A stretch of 12,584 nt of DNA from Nitrososphaeraceae archaeon (GTDB lineage: Archaea; Thermoproteota; Nitrososphaeria; Nitrososphaerales; Nitrososphaeraceae), in NCBI GenBank assembly GCA_029240395.1, contig JAREAJ010000039.1:1-12584 (forward strand). Direction: 5' to 3'. Position numbers and translations under genes: made by a program. The notes beneath the pieces were generated by a model that was not told the DNA's origin, ran no database searches, and saw only the letters and a program-made list of their open reading frames with translations. This document shows, one piece after another, positions 6,422-11,995 of this stretch (its first letter is position 1; each line of letters opens with the position of its first letter).

Positions 6422-6454
6422 AAAAAATCTCCAATGCACCTCAATCGGTGCATT
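6422..6454 (-). terminator. Intrinsic-type terminator for the ArsR/AHSA1 pair
   Basis: Reading on the minus strand, AATGCACC pairs perfectly with GGTGCATT (6447-6454 with 6433-6440) around a 6-base loop, followed after five bases by a run of six T (6427-6422). It lies 29 bases past the AHSA1 stop codon. A perfect 8-base stem plus T6 is the bacterial rho-independent design, in keeping with a bacterial origin of this gene pair, though T-runs also stop archaeal polymerase. Confidence 0.7.
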
Positions 6455-6483
6455 TGAGTACCTTAAGTGAAATTAGTACTGTG

Positions 6484-6926
6484 CTAAGAAGGATAGAATC
6501 CCTTGGCTGCGTCGTGCGTTTTCTCCCAGTCCGGAAGCGCCCTGTGGTCGAGTTGCGCCGCAAGGCGATCAAGAAATGTATGCATTCCCGAAGCGAAGCG
6601 AAGAGCTGTCGGCTTGGTCAGCCGGCTAAAAGTCAAGGTAAGGATGGTGCTAGAGTCGCCATCCCGTACAAGTTCCCAGCGGATGACGGCTTCAACTTCG
6701 CCCTTTGGCAATTGTGGGTGAGGAGCGGTATGCCATTCATGCTCAAACACGCGGGGCGGATCCCAAACTAGAATGCGACCTGTGGTATGAAATCCTGCTC
6801 GCGGGGGTGCGCAAGCCGCCGCTCGTACTTGAGAGTCGCATAGTCGCCTTCGATTATTACTTGTCCTTTTTGGGCGTTCATTTCTTTTTCGCTCCCTACT
6901 TCTCGTCTATGGCTGCTGGCGCTCAT
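6484..6926 (-). pseudogene. AHSA1-type SRPBCC protein, deleted and frameshifted
   Basis: This is a gene of the AHSA1/START-like (SRPBCC) family, ligand-binding proteins that usually sit beside an ArsR-type repressor. The first part, from ATG 6926, reads MSASSHRREVGSEKE, then MNAQKGQVIIEGDYATLKYE, RRLAHPRE, QDFIPQVAF and a TAG at 6768. A second frame continues the family sequence with AGFHTTGRILVWDPPRVFEH and EWHTAPHPQLPKGEVEAVIR, ending FYPS at 6484. Intact relatives have roughly 35-40 residues between HPRE and the GFHTTGR segment, so an internal out-of-frame deletion at about 6797-6800 has broken the gene. The start overlaps the ArsR stop (ATGA). A 25-base duplication with 45-base period lies at its 5' end. 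The DNA is richer in GC than its surroundings, as expected for a transferred gene. Confidence 0.85.
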
Positions 6927-6942
6927 TTCTTTTTCGCTCCCT
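6873..6942 (-). repeat. 25-base direct duplication at the AHSA1 start
   Basis: The segment at 6873-6897 is repeated at 6918-6942 with one mismatch (T/C at 6878/6923). The period is 45 bases, exactly 15 codons, so both ATG codons (6926 and 6881) stay in frame. Each copy carries GAAAAAGAAATGA, including a start codon; only the 6926 copy also forms the ArsR stop. Confidence 0.8.
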
Positions 6943-7243
6943 TGTTTTTGTCTAGGTGTCGCTCTAGCGAATCAAGCCTGTCTGGCCAAAAAACCTTGTA
7001 CTTTGCTATCCATGCATCAAGTTCGGCCAGACCCTTTGGCTGGAGAGTGTAGATCCTTTGCTGAGCGTGGACACGCATATCGACAAGACCCGCATCTTTG
7101 AGAATTCTTAGGTGCTTTGATACAGCAGGTTGGCTAATGCCCGAAAAAGCGCTGACCAACTCACCTGCGGAGCGCTCACGCTTGGCAAGCAAGTCCAGCA
7201 TGGCCCTTCTTCTCGGGTCAGCCACTGCAGAGAATGTGTCCAT
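6923..7243 (-). CDS. ArsR-family transcriptional repressor
   Basis: This 106-residue winged helix-turn-helix protein begins MDTFSAVADPRRRAMLDLLA, has the DNA-reading helix in GISQPAVSKHLRILKDAGLV (35-54), and a wing at VDMRVHAQQRIYTLQ (54-68). It lacks the ELCVCD metal site of arsenic or cadmium sensors, so it belongs to the non-metal group usually coupled to AHSA1/SRPBCC genes. Here it overlaps that gene by 4 bases (ATGA), implying coupled translation. It probably represses its own promoter. The start at ATG 7243 is supported by CTTATAG (minus strand, 7267-7273) 27 bases upstream. The codon and base composition are richer in GC than flanking genes, suggesting acquisition from bacteria. Its partner gene is now broken. 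Confidence 0.9.
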   Translation of the reverse strand: MDTFSAVADPRRRAMLDLLAKRERSAGELVSAFSGISQPAVSKHLRILKDAGLVDMRVHAQQRIYTLQPKGLAELDAWIAKYKVFWPDRLDSLERHLDKNKGAKKK

Positions 7244-7266
7244 GCCTAATGTATAACTGTTTGGTT

Positions 7267-7299
7267 CTATAAGCTTAGCGTTATAAAAGATGACGTTAT
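7267..7299 (-). promoter_or_regulatory. ArsR promoter with repeated CGTTAT
   Basis: CTTATAG at 7267-7273 is a TATA-like box 27 bases before ATG 7243, matching a leaderless start. Upstream on the plus strand, CGTTAT occurs at 7279-7284 and again at 7294-7299 (15-base period), a possible operator for the repressor itself. CGTTAT also occurs at 6393-6398 in the NTF2-like promoter. Confidence 0.45.
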
Positions 7300-7328
7300 G
7301 CCGCTATAAGTTATCAAAGGTCACCTGC

Positions 7329-7628
7329 CTACCCACGTAAAATAGGATCAGGCATTGAATAATGCTCCGATTTAAAACCAACTTCCGCCTTGATTGCAGG
7401 GTCGTTTTTACCTATCTCTAGGATAACAATTTCATCCTTCGCTTCAACGATCGCTATACCGTACGCCCCATCAGGATCTAAGACGGGTCCGAAGATTATC
7501 GTAATTCTTCTATCAGCCAAGTCTTGCCAGTAGGCCACGTGCCCCTGCATAATTTTTCCCTCCGCTTCTGTCATGTCCTGGGGGAAGGTCGGCCTGGGAG
7601 GAACGAGCTTGTACAAGAAATACTTCAT
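7329..7628 (-). CDS. YCII-domain protein
   Basis: The 99-residue product matches the YCII (YciI-like) domain, a ferredoxin-like alpha/beta fold: MKYFLYKLVPPRPTF at the N-terminus, GHVAYWQDLAD with His30, and FGPVLDPDGAYGIAIVEA (46-63) with Asp51/Asp53. The conserved His and Asp are the putative active-site pair of this family, whose reactions are mostly unknown (one relative is a dechlorinating enzyme). YCII, AHSA1 and ArsR genes are often neighbours in bacteria, and here YCII lies 85 bases upstream of the ArsR gene on the same strand. The start ATG 7628 is preceded at 26 bases by TTCTTAAG (7650-7657), the only TATA candidate, which lies at the edge of repeat copy 5. Confidence 0.85.
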   Translation of the reverse strand: MKYFLYKLVPPRPTFPQDMTEAEGKIMQGHVAYWQDLADRRITIIFGPVLDPDGAYGIAIVEAKDEIVILEIGKNDPAIKAEVGFKSEHYSMPDPILRG

Positions 7629-7658
7629 ATCGATTAGTGATGCCAGCCTTAAGAAATC

Positions 7659-7710
7659 TTTTAGCGGGCCCAGAGGGACTCGGCAGAAAAACCTTCAAAA
7701 TTCGGACCCG
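7659..7710 (+). repeat. Dispersed repeat, copy 5 (left arm reduced)
   Basis: TTTTAGCGGGCCCAGAGGGA, CTCGGCAGAAAAACC, then TTCAAAATTCGGACCC: core and right arm are perfect matches to the family. The left arm is reduced to AAGAAATCTTTTAG. On the minus strand the A/T-rich left border lies about 26 bases upstream of the YCII start codon, so the element touches that promoter. Confidence 0.85.
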
Positions 7711-7798
7711 AGGAATCAGAAGATCAGGATGACAAATAAAATATACCCAATCAGAATGTAGGTGTGTCTGGATTAGTTATAGATTACTATTGGCATGG

Positions 7799-7960
7799 AT
7801 GAGTTTCACCGAGGTCTGCGAAGCATCGGAAATGCAGGAGACAACTTGCCCGCCTGAATTGTGCCAAGTTCCTAAAAGCCATGCCGTTTATTCAACGGGA
7901 TGCTCTTTGGGCTTGTTGATTCAATATAGGCAACCTTTCTGTCTTGATCACACTGTATAA
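7799..7960 (+). CDS. Possible small Cys-containing protein
   Basis: A 53-residue frame starts MSFTEVCEASEMQETTCPPE and continues LCQVPKSHAVYSTGCSLGLL, ending CLDHTV. It has five Cys, two as CPPELC, and a short hydrophobic stretch (GCSLGLLI). An AGTTATAG box at 7775-7782 lies about 20 bases upstream, slightly close for a leaderless start. I do not recognise it, and a chance ORF is quite possible. Confidence 0.25.
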   Translation: MSFTEVCEASEMQETTCPPELCQVPKSHAVYSTGCSLGLLIQYRQPFCLDHTV

Positions 7961-8119
7961 GTGTGTGTTGCAATAACATCGAGTCAAATCCTTTGCCAAC
8001 TAGTGAATAGTGTAAAATCTGGCTTTAACCCATGGAGGATACCAGGTATTTCTCAATGCGTTTAATTATGCATGACTTATTGGATTAACAGTTTTTGCCC
8101 TTCATTTGTTTGTACTCAG

Positions 8120-8275
8120 TTATTTAATTTTCAAATCGACAACATCATCCCTGAGAGAAATAAGTTTTCTTTCTAATTCTTCAAAAGGTCTTATCTTACG
8201 TCGTTCCGAATCGCTTGTGCTCAATCTTACCCAAGCGAATCGAGCTAATGAATCAGAAAATGAATAAAGCTCAAG
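8120..8275 (-). pseudogene. C-terminal remnant of an unknown gene
   Basis: An open frame with protein-like composition reads LELYSFSDSLARFAWVRLST, then SDSERRKIRPFEELERKLIS and LRDDVVDLKIK, ending with TAA at 8120. The amphipathic, charged C-terminus suggests a helical or coiled-coil tail. There is no ATG, and the frame is closed upstream by TAA at 8276-8278, precisely where repeat copy 7 begins. The likely history is that the N-terminal part was lost or replaced when the repeat arrived. I do not recognise the family. It might alternatively use an internal TTG, for example at RLSTS, to make a short protein. Confidence 0.45.
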
Positions 8276-8278
8276 TTA

Positions 8279-8327
8279 TCCTGGGTCTGAGTTTTGAATT
8301 TTTTGCTGAGTCCCTTGGGGCCCGCCA
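8279..8327 (-). repeat. Dispersed repeat, copy 7 (inverted orientation)
   Basis: On the minus strand it reads GGCGGGCCCCAAGGGACTCA, then GCAAAAAATTCAAAACTCAGA and CCC, the core and right arm of the family. It is the only copy facing the other way. The T-rich left arm is not recognisable. It directly borders the truncated frame at 8120-8275. Confidence 0.75.
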
Positions 8328-8415
8328 AGTGTAACAGAACAATTTGATTCTTATCCTGACTAAAAATGGAGAGAAGTTGTTTTAACACTTATGTTTTCTG
8401 GACCAGCACCACCAC

Positions 8416-9864
8416 CTATAGCATATATACAACATCCGACGAGCTGGTTGGATACGAGTAAAGCAAAGGATCTCCTAGTTCCTTTGTAGAAAGGCCTAAT
8501 CTAATAGCCATTGAGAATATATTGATAACCTCTTCAGCATGAGGTCCTACTATGTGTGCACCTAGGATTCGATTGCTATCCTCTTCAATCAATACCTTAA
8601 AGCCTGAACATGTCTCACCTAGTCTTCTTGAAGAAGCCCAATTAGCAGTATTTTCATATTTGACTCTGAATTTAAAACCAGCTTCTTTAGCTTCTTTCTC
8701 CCGCATACCCACAGATGCAATCGGAGGAATAGTAAATACAACACTGGGCAGCCCAATATAATTGGACTTGAGTATATTTCCTTTGATCAAATTAGCCGCT
8801 ACCAAGCTCCCCTCATAGGTTGCTACAGGAGTCAAGGGAAGGCCTCCACTAGCCGCAACATCTCCTGCTGCATAGATAGACGGATTTGAAATGCTTTGTA
8901 GATACTCATTTACCTTTATGCCTTGCATAGTATGCTCTATACCAGCCGCTGCAAGATCCAAACCTTCGACGTTTGGAATTCGACCAGCACCATGCACCAC
9001 CATATCACATTCTATTCGTGAGATAGTCTTGTTTTGATTATAATTATTATCGGACACAATAGAGCTATTAGAATATTGTACTACATACGAACCATCATCA
9101 TCAGATGTCTTGTCAATTTTTTCAACTACTGATTGTAAATGAATATCAATTCCAACATCTTTACTTCTTTGTACTAACAGATTAACTAGGTCAGGGTCAA
9201 AGTGCTCAAGAGGTTGTTTACCCCGGTGCAAAATCGTAACCTTCGCTCCTGCACGAGCGGCAATATGTGCAAATTCAAATGAGATATAGCCACCTCCAAC
9301 AAACACAATTCTATTAGGCAGATGATCTTCTCCAAATTCTAAGAATTGATCGCTTGTGGTGATGTTCGCTGAACCTGCGATATTCAGTTGCATAGGTTTT
9401 GCTCCAGTTGCTACTAAAATTTTCTTGCCTTTCAGAACCGTGTTCTTCTTGACATTGTTGTCTTTATCTTCTTCTCCTCCTTCCACCTTAACTGCATTCG
9501 ACCCAATAAATTGTGCATGACCATGGAAAGGAACTATTCCAGCTTTCTTGTAACCTTCTTCTCTGTGTTTTGGAAATGGCTCAGTAAAAGTTCTCTTGAA
9601 ACGGATCAAGTCAGACCATTTAATATGAACTTTATCAGAGCCCAATACCCCATTGTTTTGATGCCTCTGAGCAGAATCGACAACCTTGACTGCCTCAACA
9701 AGAACTTTTTTTGGATCACAGCCACGTAGTGCACAAGTACCTCCAAAAGATAGTGAATCTATTATGGCTATTTTCCATCCTGCAGAACTGCACTCATGTG
9801 CTGTAGTAGATGCAGCGGTACCTGTTCCGATTACTATTAAGTCAAATATATGATCTTCATCCAT
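8416..9864 (-). CDS. Class-I pyridine nucleotide-disulfide oxidoreductase
   Basis: The 482-residue flavoenzyme has the layout of dihydrolipoamide dehydrogenase, glutathione reductase and mercuric reductase: FAD-binding VIGTGTAAS (11-19), redox-active disulfide GGTCALRGCDPKK (Cys44, Cys49; CxxxxC), NAD(P)-binding VGGGYISFEFAHIAARAGAK (189-208), YAAGDVA (331-337) and a C-terminal dimerisation domain. At the C-terminus the usual HPT..E active-site segment reads YSYPTSSSDVVYML, with Tyr471 where the catalytic His should be and Asp477 near the Glu position. A normal lipoamide dehydrogenase is therefore unlikely; the true acceptor may be a metal, a different disulfide or a quinone-like compound. 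Asn-rich, charged inserts lie at 129-141 and 252-280. No lipoyl, E1 or E2 genes are nearby. Start ATG 9864 is supported by TTAAGTAAAT (9887-9896) 27 bases upstream. It is transcribed alone. Confidence 0.9.
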   Translation of the reverse strand: MDEDHIFDLIVIGTGTAASTTAHECSSAGWKIAIIDSLSFGGTCALRGCDPKKVLVEAVKVVDSAQRHQNNGVLGSDKVHIKWSDLIRFKRTFTEPFPKHREEGYKKAGIVPFHGHAQFIGSNAVKVEGGEEDKDNNVKKNTVLKGKKILVATGAKPMQLNIAGSANITTSDQFLEFGEDHLPNRIVFVGGGYISFEFAHIAARAGAKVTILHRGKQPLEHFDPDLVNLLVQRSKDVGIDIHLQSVVEKIDKTSDDDGSYVVQYSNSSIVSDNNYNQNKTISRIECDMVVHGAGRIPNVEGLDLAAAGIEHTMQGIKVNEYLQSISNPSIYAAGDVAASGGLPLTPVATYEGSLVAANLIKGNILKSNYIGLPSVVFTIPPIASVGMREKEAKEAGFKFRVKYENTANWASSRRLGETCSGFKVLIEEDSNRILGAHIVGPHAEEVINIFSMAIRLGLSTKELGDPLLYSYPTSSSDVVYML

Positions 9865-9886
9865 GTGCCAATATCACTACTTCTCG

Positions 9887-9896
9887 ATTTACTTAA
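9887..9896 (-). promoter_or_regulatory. TATA-like box of the oxidoreductase gene
   Basis: TTAAGTAAAT on the minus strand is centred 27 bases before ATG 9864, the spacing expected for leaderless archaeal transcripts. No Shine-Dalgarno sequence is seen before the ATG. Confidence 0.45.
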
Positions 9897-10006
9897 CCAT
9901 ACCTGAATAAAAATAAGATATCGAGATTATCTCTATTAGGTGGGGTCTGTCTGTAACCTTGTAAGCCACCACTCCTACCTAGTTTCCTAGCCGTCTAAAA
10001 TTGCGA

Positions 10007-10264
10007 CTATATGTGGTCCTGACGAGATCTTTCCTGCAATCCTTTTTCTGTTACATTCCATAATCTATACTCTGCGTGGCTTGGTCTAGGCTGTGCTTCT
10101 TTAACTAAGTTCAGCCACTCTAATTCATGTAGGTAATTCCTTGTCTCTACATCTGAAAGTTCGCTATGTGAAATTATCTCAGTCTCAAGGACATCCTTCT
10201 TAACGTCATTCTGCGACAAGTCTGCAACGATATCGAGAATTCTCTTTAGCTCAGACTTAATCAT
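10007..10264 (-). CDS. Small winged-helix protein
   Basis: This 85-residue protein looks like a single winged-helix DNA-binding domain: MIKSELKRILDIVADL (helix 1), DVLETEIISHSELSDVETRN (helices 2 and 3, with the reading helix about 36-50), LHELEWLNLVKEA, and a beta wing AEYRLWNVTEKGLQER. Archaeal proteins of this size act as transcription regulators, often with the sensing part on another protein; the target is unknown. ATG 10264 is the start. ATATAACG immediately precedes the ATG and is too close for a TATA box. The gene lies 143 bases upstream of the oxidoreductase gene on the same strand, which makes it a candidate regulator of that gene. Confidence 0.7.
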   Translation of the reverse strand: MIKSELKRILDIVADLSQNDVKKDVLETEIISHSELSDVETRNYLHELEWLNLVKEAQPRPSHAEYRLWNVTEKGLQERSRQDHI

Positions 10265-10755
10265 CGTTATATCACTTGATGCGTTTATTTAGAATTTAAA
10301 GATATGACCTTCGTGGTCTAATTTCTTGTTTTGCATTTCTGACGTAGTATAAGTATTATCAAACTCCAACCCCGAGTCACCTGTTTCACACTCAGATGGG
10401 AGGAAGAGCGCTGGGATGTGACATATTTCTAAGCTTTTGAACAAGGCTATGAAGTGTGGAAAACTCTTTAGTAGGCAGATGTCTATCACTTCCGAACCTT
10501 ATCAAAGAACCGATATCAGCACGCAGCCCCTTGTTCTCGTCTTCTAATTGTATTGAGTCCACTTTCTGAACGTTTTTCTAAATTAGGCGGGCCCAGAGGG
10601 TCCCGGCAGAAAAAAACTTCAAAATTGGGACTCAATACAATTAGAAGGCGGGTTCGGTGGGATGCAGCTGAAAATTCAGCCGAGTCTCATATATTTACTG
10701 CACCACTCCGTAAAAATTGAGTCTTCCTTCCCTTTATGCTCTTCTTCCCGCTGGA
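10265..10755. other. Intergenic region with repeat copy 6
   Basis: Contains a low-quality minus-strand frame with GTG start (10289-10489), which I do not accept as a gene, then repeat copy 6 (10541-10647) and its GC-rich right flank GCGGGTTCGGTGGGAT (10648-10663), followed by GCTGAAAATTCAGC (10667-10680), a short perfect palindrome. Confidence 0.5.
10541..10647 (+). repeat. Dispersed repeat, copy 6, with 20-base inverted arms
   Basis: CTTCTAATTGTATTGAGTCC (10541-10560) is the exact reverse complement of GGACTCAATACAATTAGAAG (10628-10647). Between them lie CTTTCTGAACGTTTTTC, TAAATTAGGCGGGCCCAGAG, GGTCCCGGCAG and AAAAAAACTTCAAAATTG, the standard family core and arms. The 107-base unit can form a very long hairpin. 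It is the best-preserved copy and shows that the inverted arms extend beyond the roughly 80-base unit seen elsewhere; traces of the CTTCT..TTGAGTC arm are visible next to copies 1, 4 and 5. Confidence 0.92.
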
Positions 10756-10918
10756 TCAAAACAAACGCTGCTTAAGCTTCTTCATGTTCTCCAGCGTCCC
10801 TAAACCTCGACTACATAACACTTAGTGTAAACTCTACTGACCAGTTTCGCAGACGTGCTAGCTCTTGAGCTTGTTCATAGATTACTCGCTCTAGATGCAC
10901 CTGGTGCCTGTTTGTCAT
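10756..10918 (-). pseudogene. Small RHH-like gene with a one-base frameshift
   Basis: From ATG 10918 the frame reads MTNRHQVHLERVIYEQAQEL followed by ARLRNWSVEFTLSVM and stops at TAG (10811). One base later a second frame continues SRGLGTLENMKKLKQRLF to TGA at 10756. Joined, the roughly 53-residue product looks like a small ribbon-helix-helix or helical protein: basic-polar start, a WSVEFTLSVM strand-helix and an amphipathic ending. The shift lies at about 10811-10814. It could be a decay mutation or a sequencing error, and the intact 35-residue form might still be made. The family is not certain. Confidence 0.4.
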
Positions 10919-11060
10919 TTTATTTCATCATCATTCTCAACGTAGTCCACTGTATTTACCACTACTAGAAGCCGTGATAAACTTAGTAGTTATAGTCACT
11001 TTTCATAAGTCATAAAGTTATTGCTATTGTTGCTACTGATATAGCTATCCCCTAAGATTT

Positions 11061-11222
11061 TTACGCAAATAACATTCTCAGCTTATTATTATGGTGTTGC
11101 GGTAATGACAAAATTTCTCCACGCCTTCCAATCGCTTTGCCCATTCTATATACCAGTTCTAAAGCAATCAGTGTTGGAACAAAGCCGACTGCCACGAACA
11201 TTCCTGCTTCAACAAAGTTCAT
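11061..11222 (-). CDS. 53-residue single-span membrane protein
   Basis: The frame reads MNFVEAGMFVAVGFVPTLIA, then LELVYRMGKAIGRRGEILSL and a short polar tail. Residues about 7-25 are a continuous hydrophobic segment, followed by a basic KAIGRRG cluster, so the protein should cross the membrane once with the basic tail inside. Composition and the ATG start make it more convincing than a chance ORF, although it is short. I do not recognise a function. It lies between the frameshifted RHH-like gene and the RHH-type gene, all on the minus strand, with about 140-190 bases between them. Confidence 0.55.
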   Translation of the reverse strand: MNFVEAGMFVAVGFVPTLIALELVYRMGKAIGRRGEILSLPQHHNNKLRMLFA

Positions 11223-11407
11223 AACTTAATGCTAACCTTGAAGCACATTAACAATGCTATAAAGGCGATATCATAGATCAAAATGGTTTTGTAATGGTAA
11301 TAAGCACTTGCTAGTCCCTTTGTGTAAGTTTAGATGATGAAAGTATATTTGTTTTGAACTTTTTGTATTTTTATTTATTAACACTCAGACGCAAAATCTC
11401 GCTGCGT

Positions 11408-11995
11408 TCATCCTTCTCCTTCCACTGTTATTGCTACCATATTATCAGTAATAGTGTATTCAGCTTTTTTGGCTGACAAAGGTTCAAAATATCTCTTCAT
11501 GGTTTCTGCGACTACTAAAGACCATTTTTTGCCCATGCTATATTGAATAATGAAGGTATGTCTGTCTTTATTGTGTTCGTCTATTGTATGCTTATACGGA
11601 ACACCTGAGGCTTTCAGTCTATAGTCCCAAACACCGAGAACTGATTCAAAATCATACCTTCCTCGTAACTGATAAATGATGTCCAATCCAACTTTCTTAT
11701 ATACACGCTCTGCATGGGCTTCTAGTTGCTCTTCAGTATATCCTTCTACTAGGTCGACAAGTGCTGCTTTCGGTACAGGCATCATGTCAGCACTTGCTGA
11801 ACTTGTAAAGTTCACATAGAAATCAAAAATTTGGTTTGCAAGAGTATTAAAGCTAATTTGTTTTTGTTCAGCTTCTCTTTTTAGTTTAGAAATTATGTCT
11901 TTATTTAACCTGAAGGAGGCATTTTCGGACACATAAGAAAGACGCTTCTCAGATGTCCGCAATAAATAATACCTCGCTTGGCCCCATGTCTGCAT
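11408..11995 (-). CDS. RHH-type protein with a C-terminal sensor-like domain
   Basis: The 195-residue product has an N-terminal ribbon-helix-helix segment ENASFRLNKDIISKLKREAE (24-43) plus SFNTLANQIFDFYVNF (48-63), which is the DNA-contact strand and two helices. It is followed by a C-terminal domain of about 125 residues that begins MMPVPKAALVDLVEGYTEEQ and includes HTFIIQYSMGKKWSLVVAET (146-165). I associate this combination with uncharacterised thaumarchaeal regulators; the ligand is unknown. The open frame begins at ATG 11995, but GTG 11932 would give MSENASFRLNKD, a typical RHH start; a TATTATTTATTG box (11962-11975 region) lies about 35 bases upstream of it, so the shorter form (174 residues) is a serious alternative. 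A weak ACGCA/TGCGT hairpin (11389-11393, 11403-11407) follows the stop. Confidence 0.7.
   Translation of the reverse strand: MQTWGQARYYLLRTSEKRLSYVSENASFRLNKDIISKLKREAEQKQISFNTLANQIFDFYVNFTSSASADMMPVPKAALVDLVEGYTEEQLEAHAERVYKKVGLDIIYQLRGRYDFESVLGVWDYRLKASGVPYKHTIDEHNKDRHTFIIQYSMGKKWSLVVAETMKRYFEPLSAKKAEYTITDNMVAITVEGEG

Larger units (their letters stand above)
7629..8119. other. Intergenic region around a possible small ORF
   Basis: Holds repeat copy 5 (7659-7710) and a possible 53-residue ORF (7799-7960). The remainder is AT-rich with no other supportable gene. A GTATAAGTGTGTGTTG stretch follows the ORF, and nothing else stands out. Confidence 0.5.

Noticed and set aside
6448..7052. Long plus-strand frames across the ArsR/AHSA1 genes
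   Set aside because: Shadows of the GC-richer minus-strand genes, whose protein families are clear.
10289..10489. 66-residue minus-strand frame with GTG start upstream of the winged-helix gene
   Set aside because: No recognisable motif, no clear promoter and unremarkable composition; the gap to the next gene fits, but this alone is not enough.
11351..11379. T-rich segment TTTTGAACTTTTTGTATTTT resembling the left arm of the repeat
   Set aside because: Only the T-rich, low-complexity part matches; there is no GGGCCC core or right arm.
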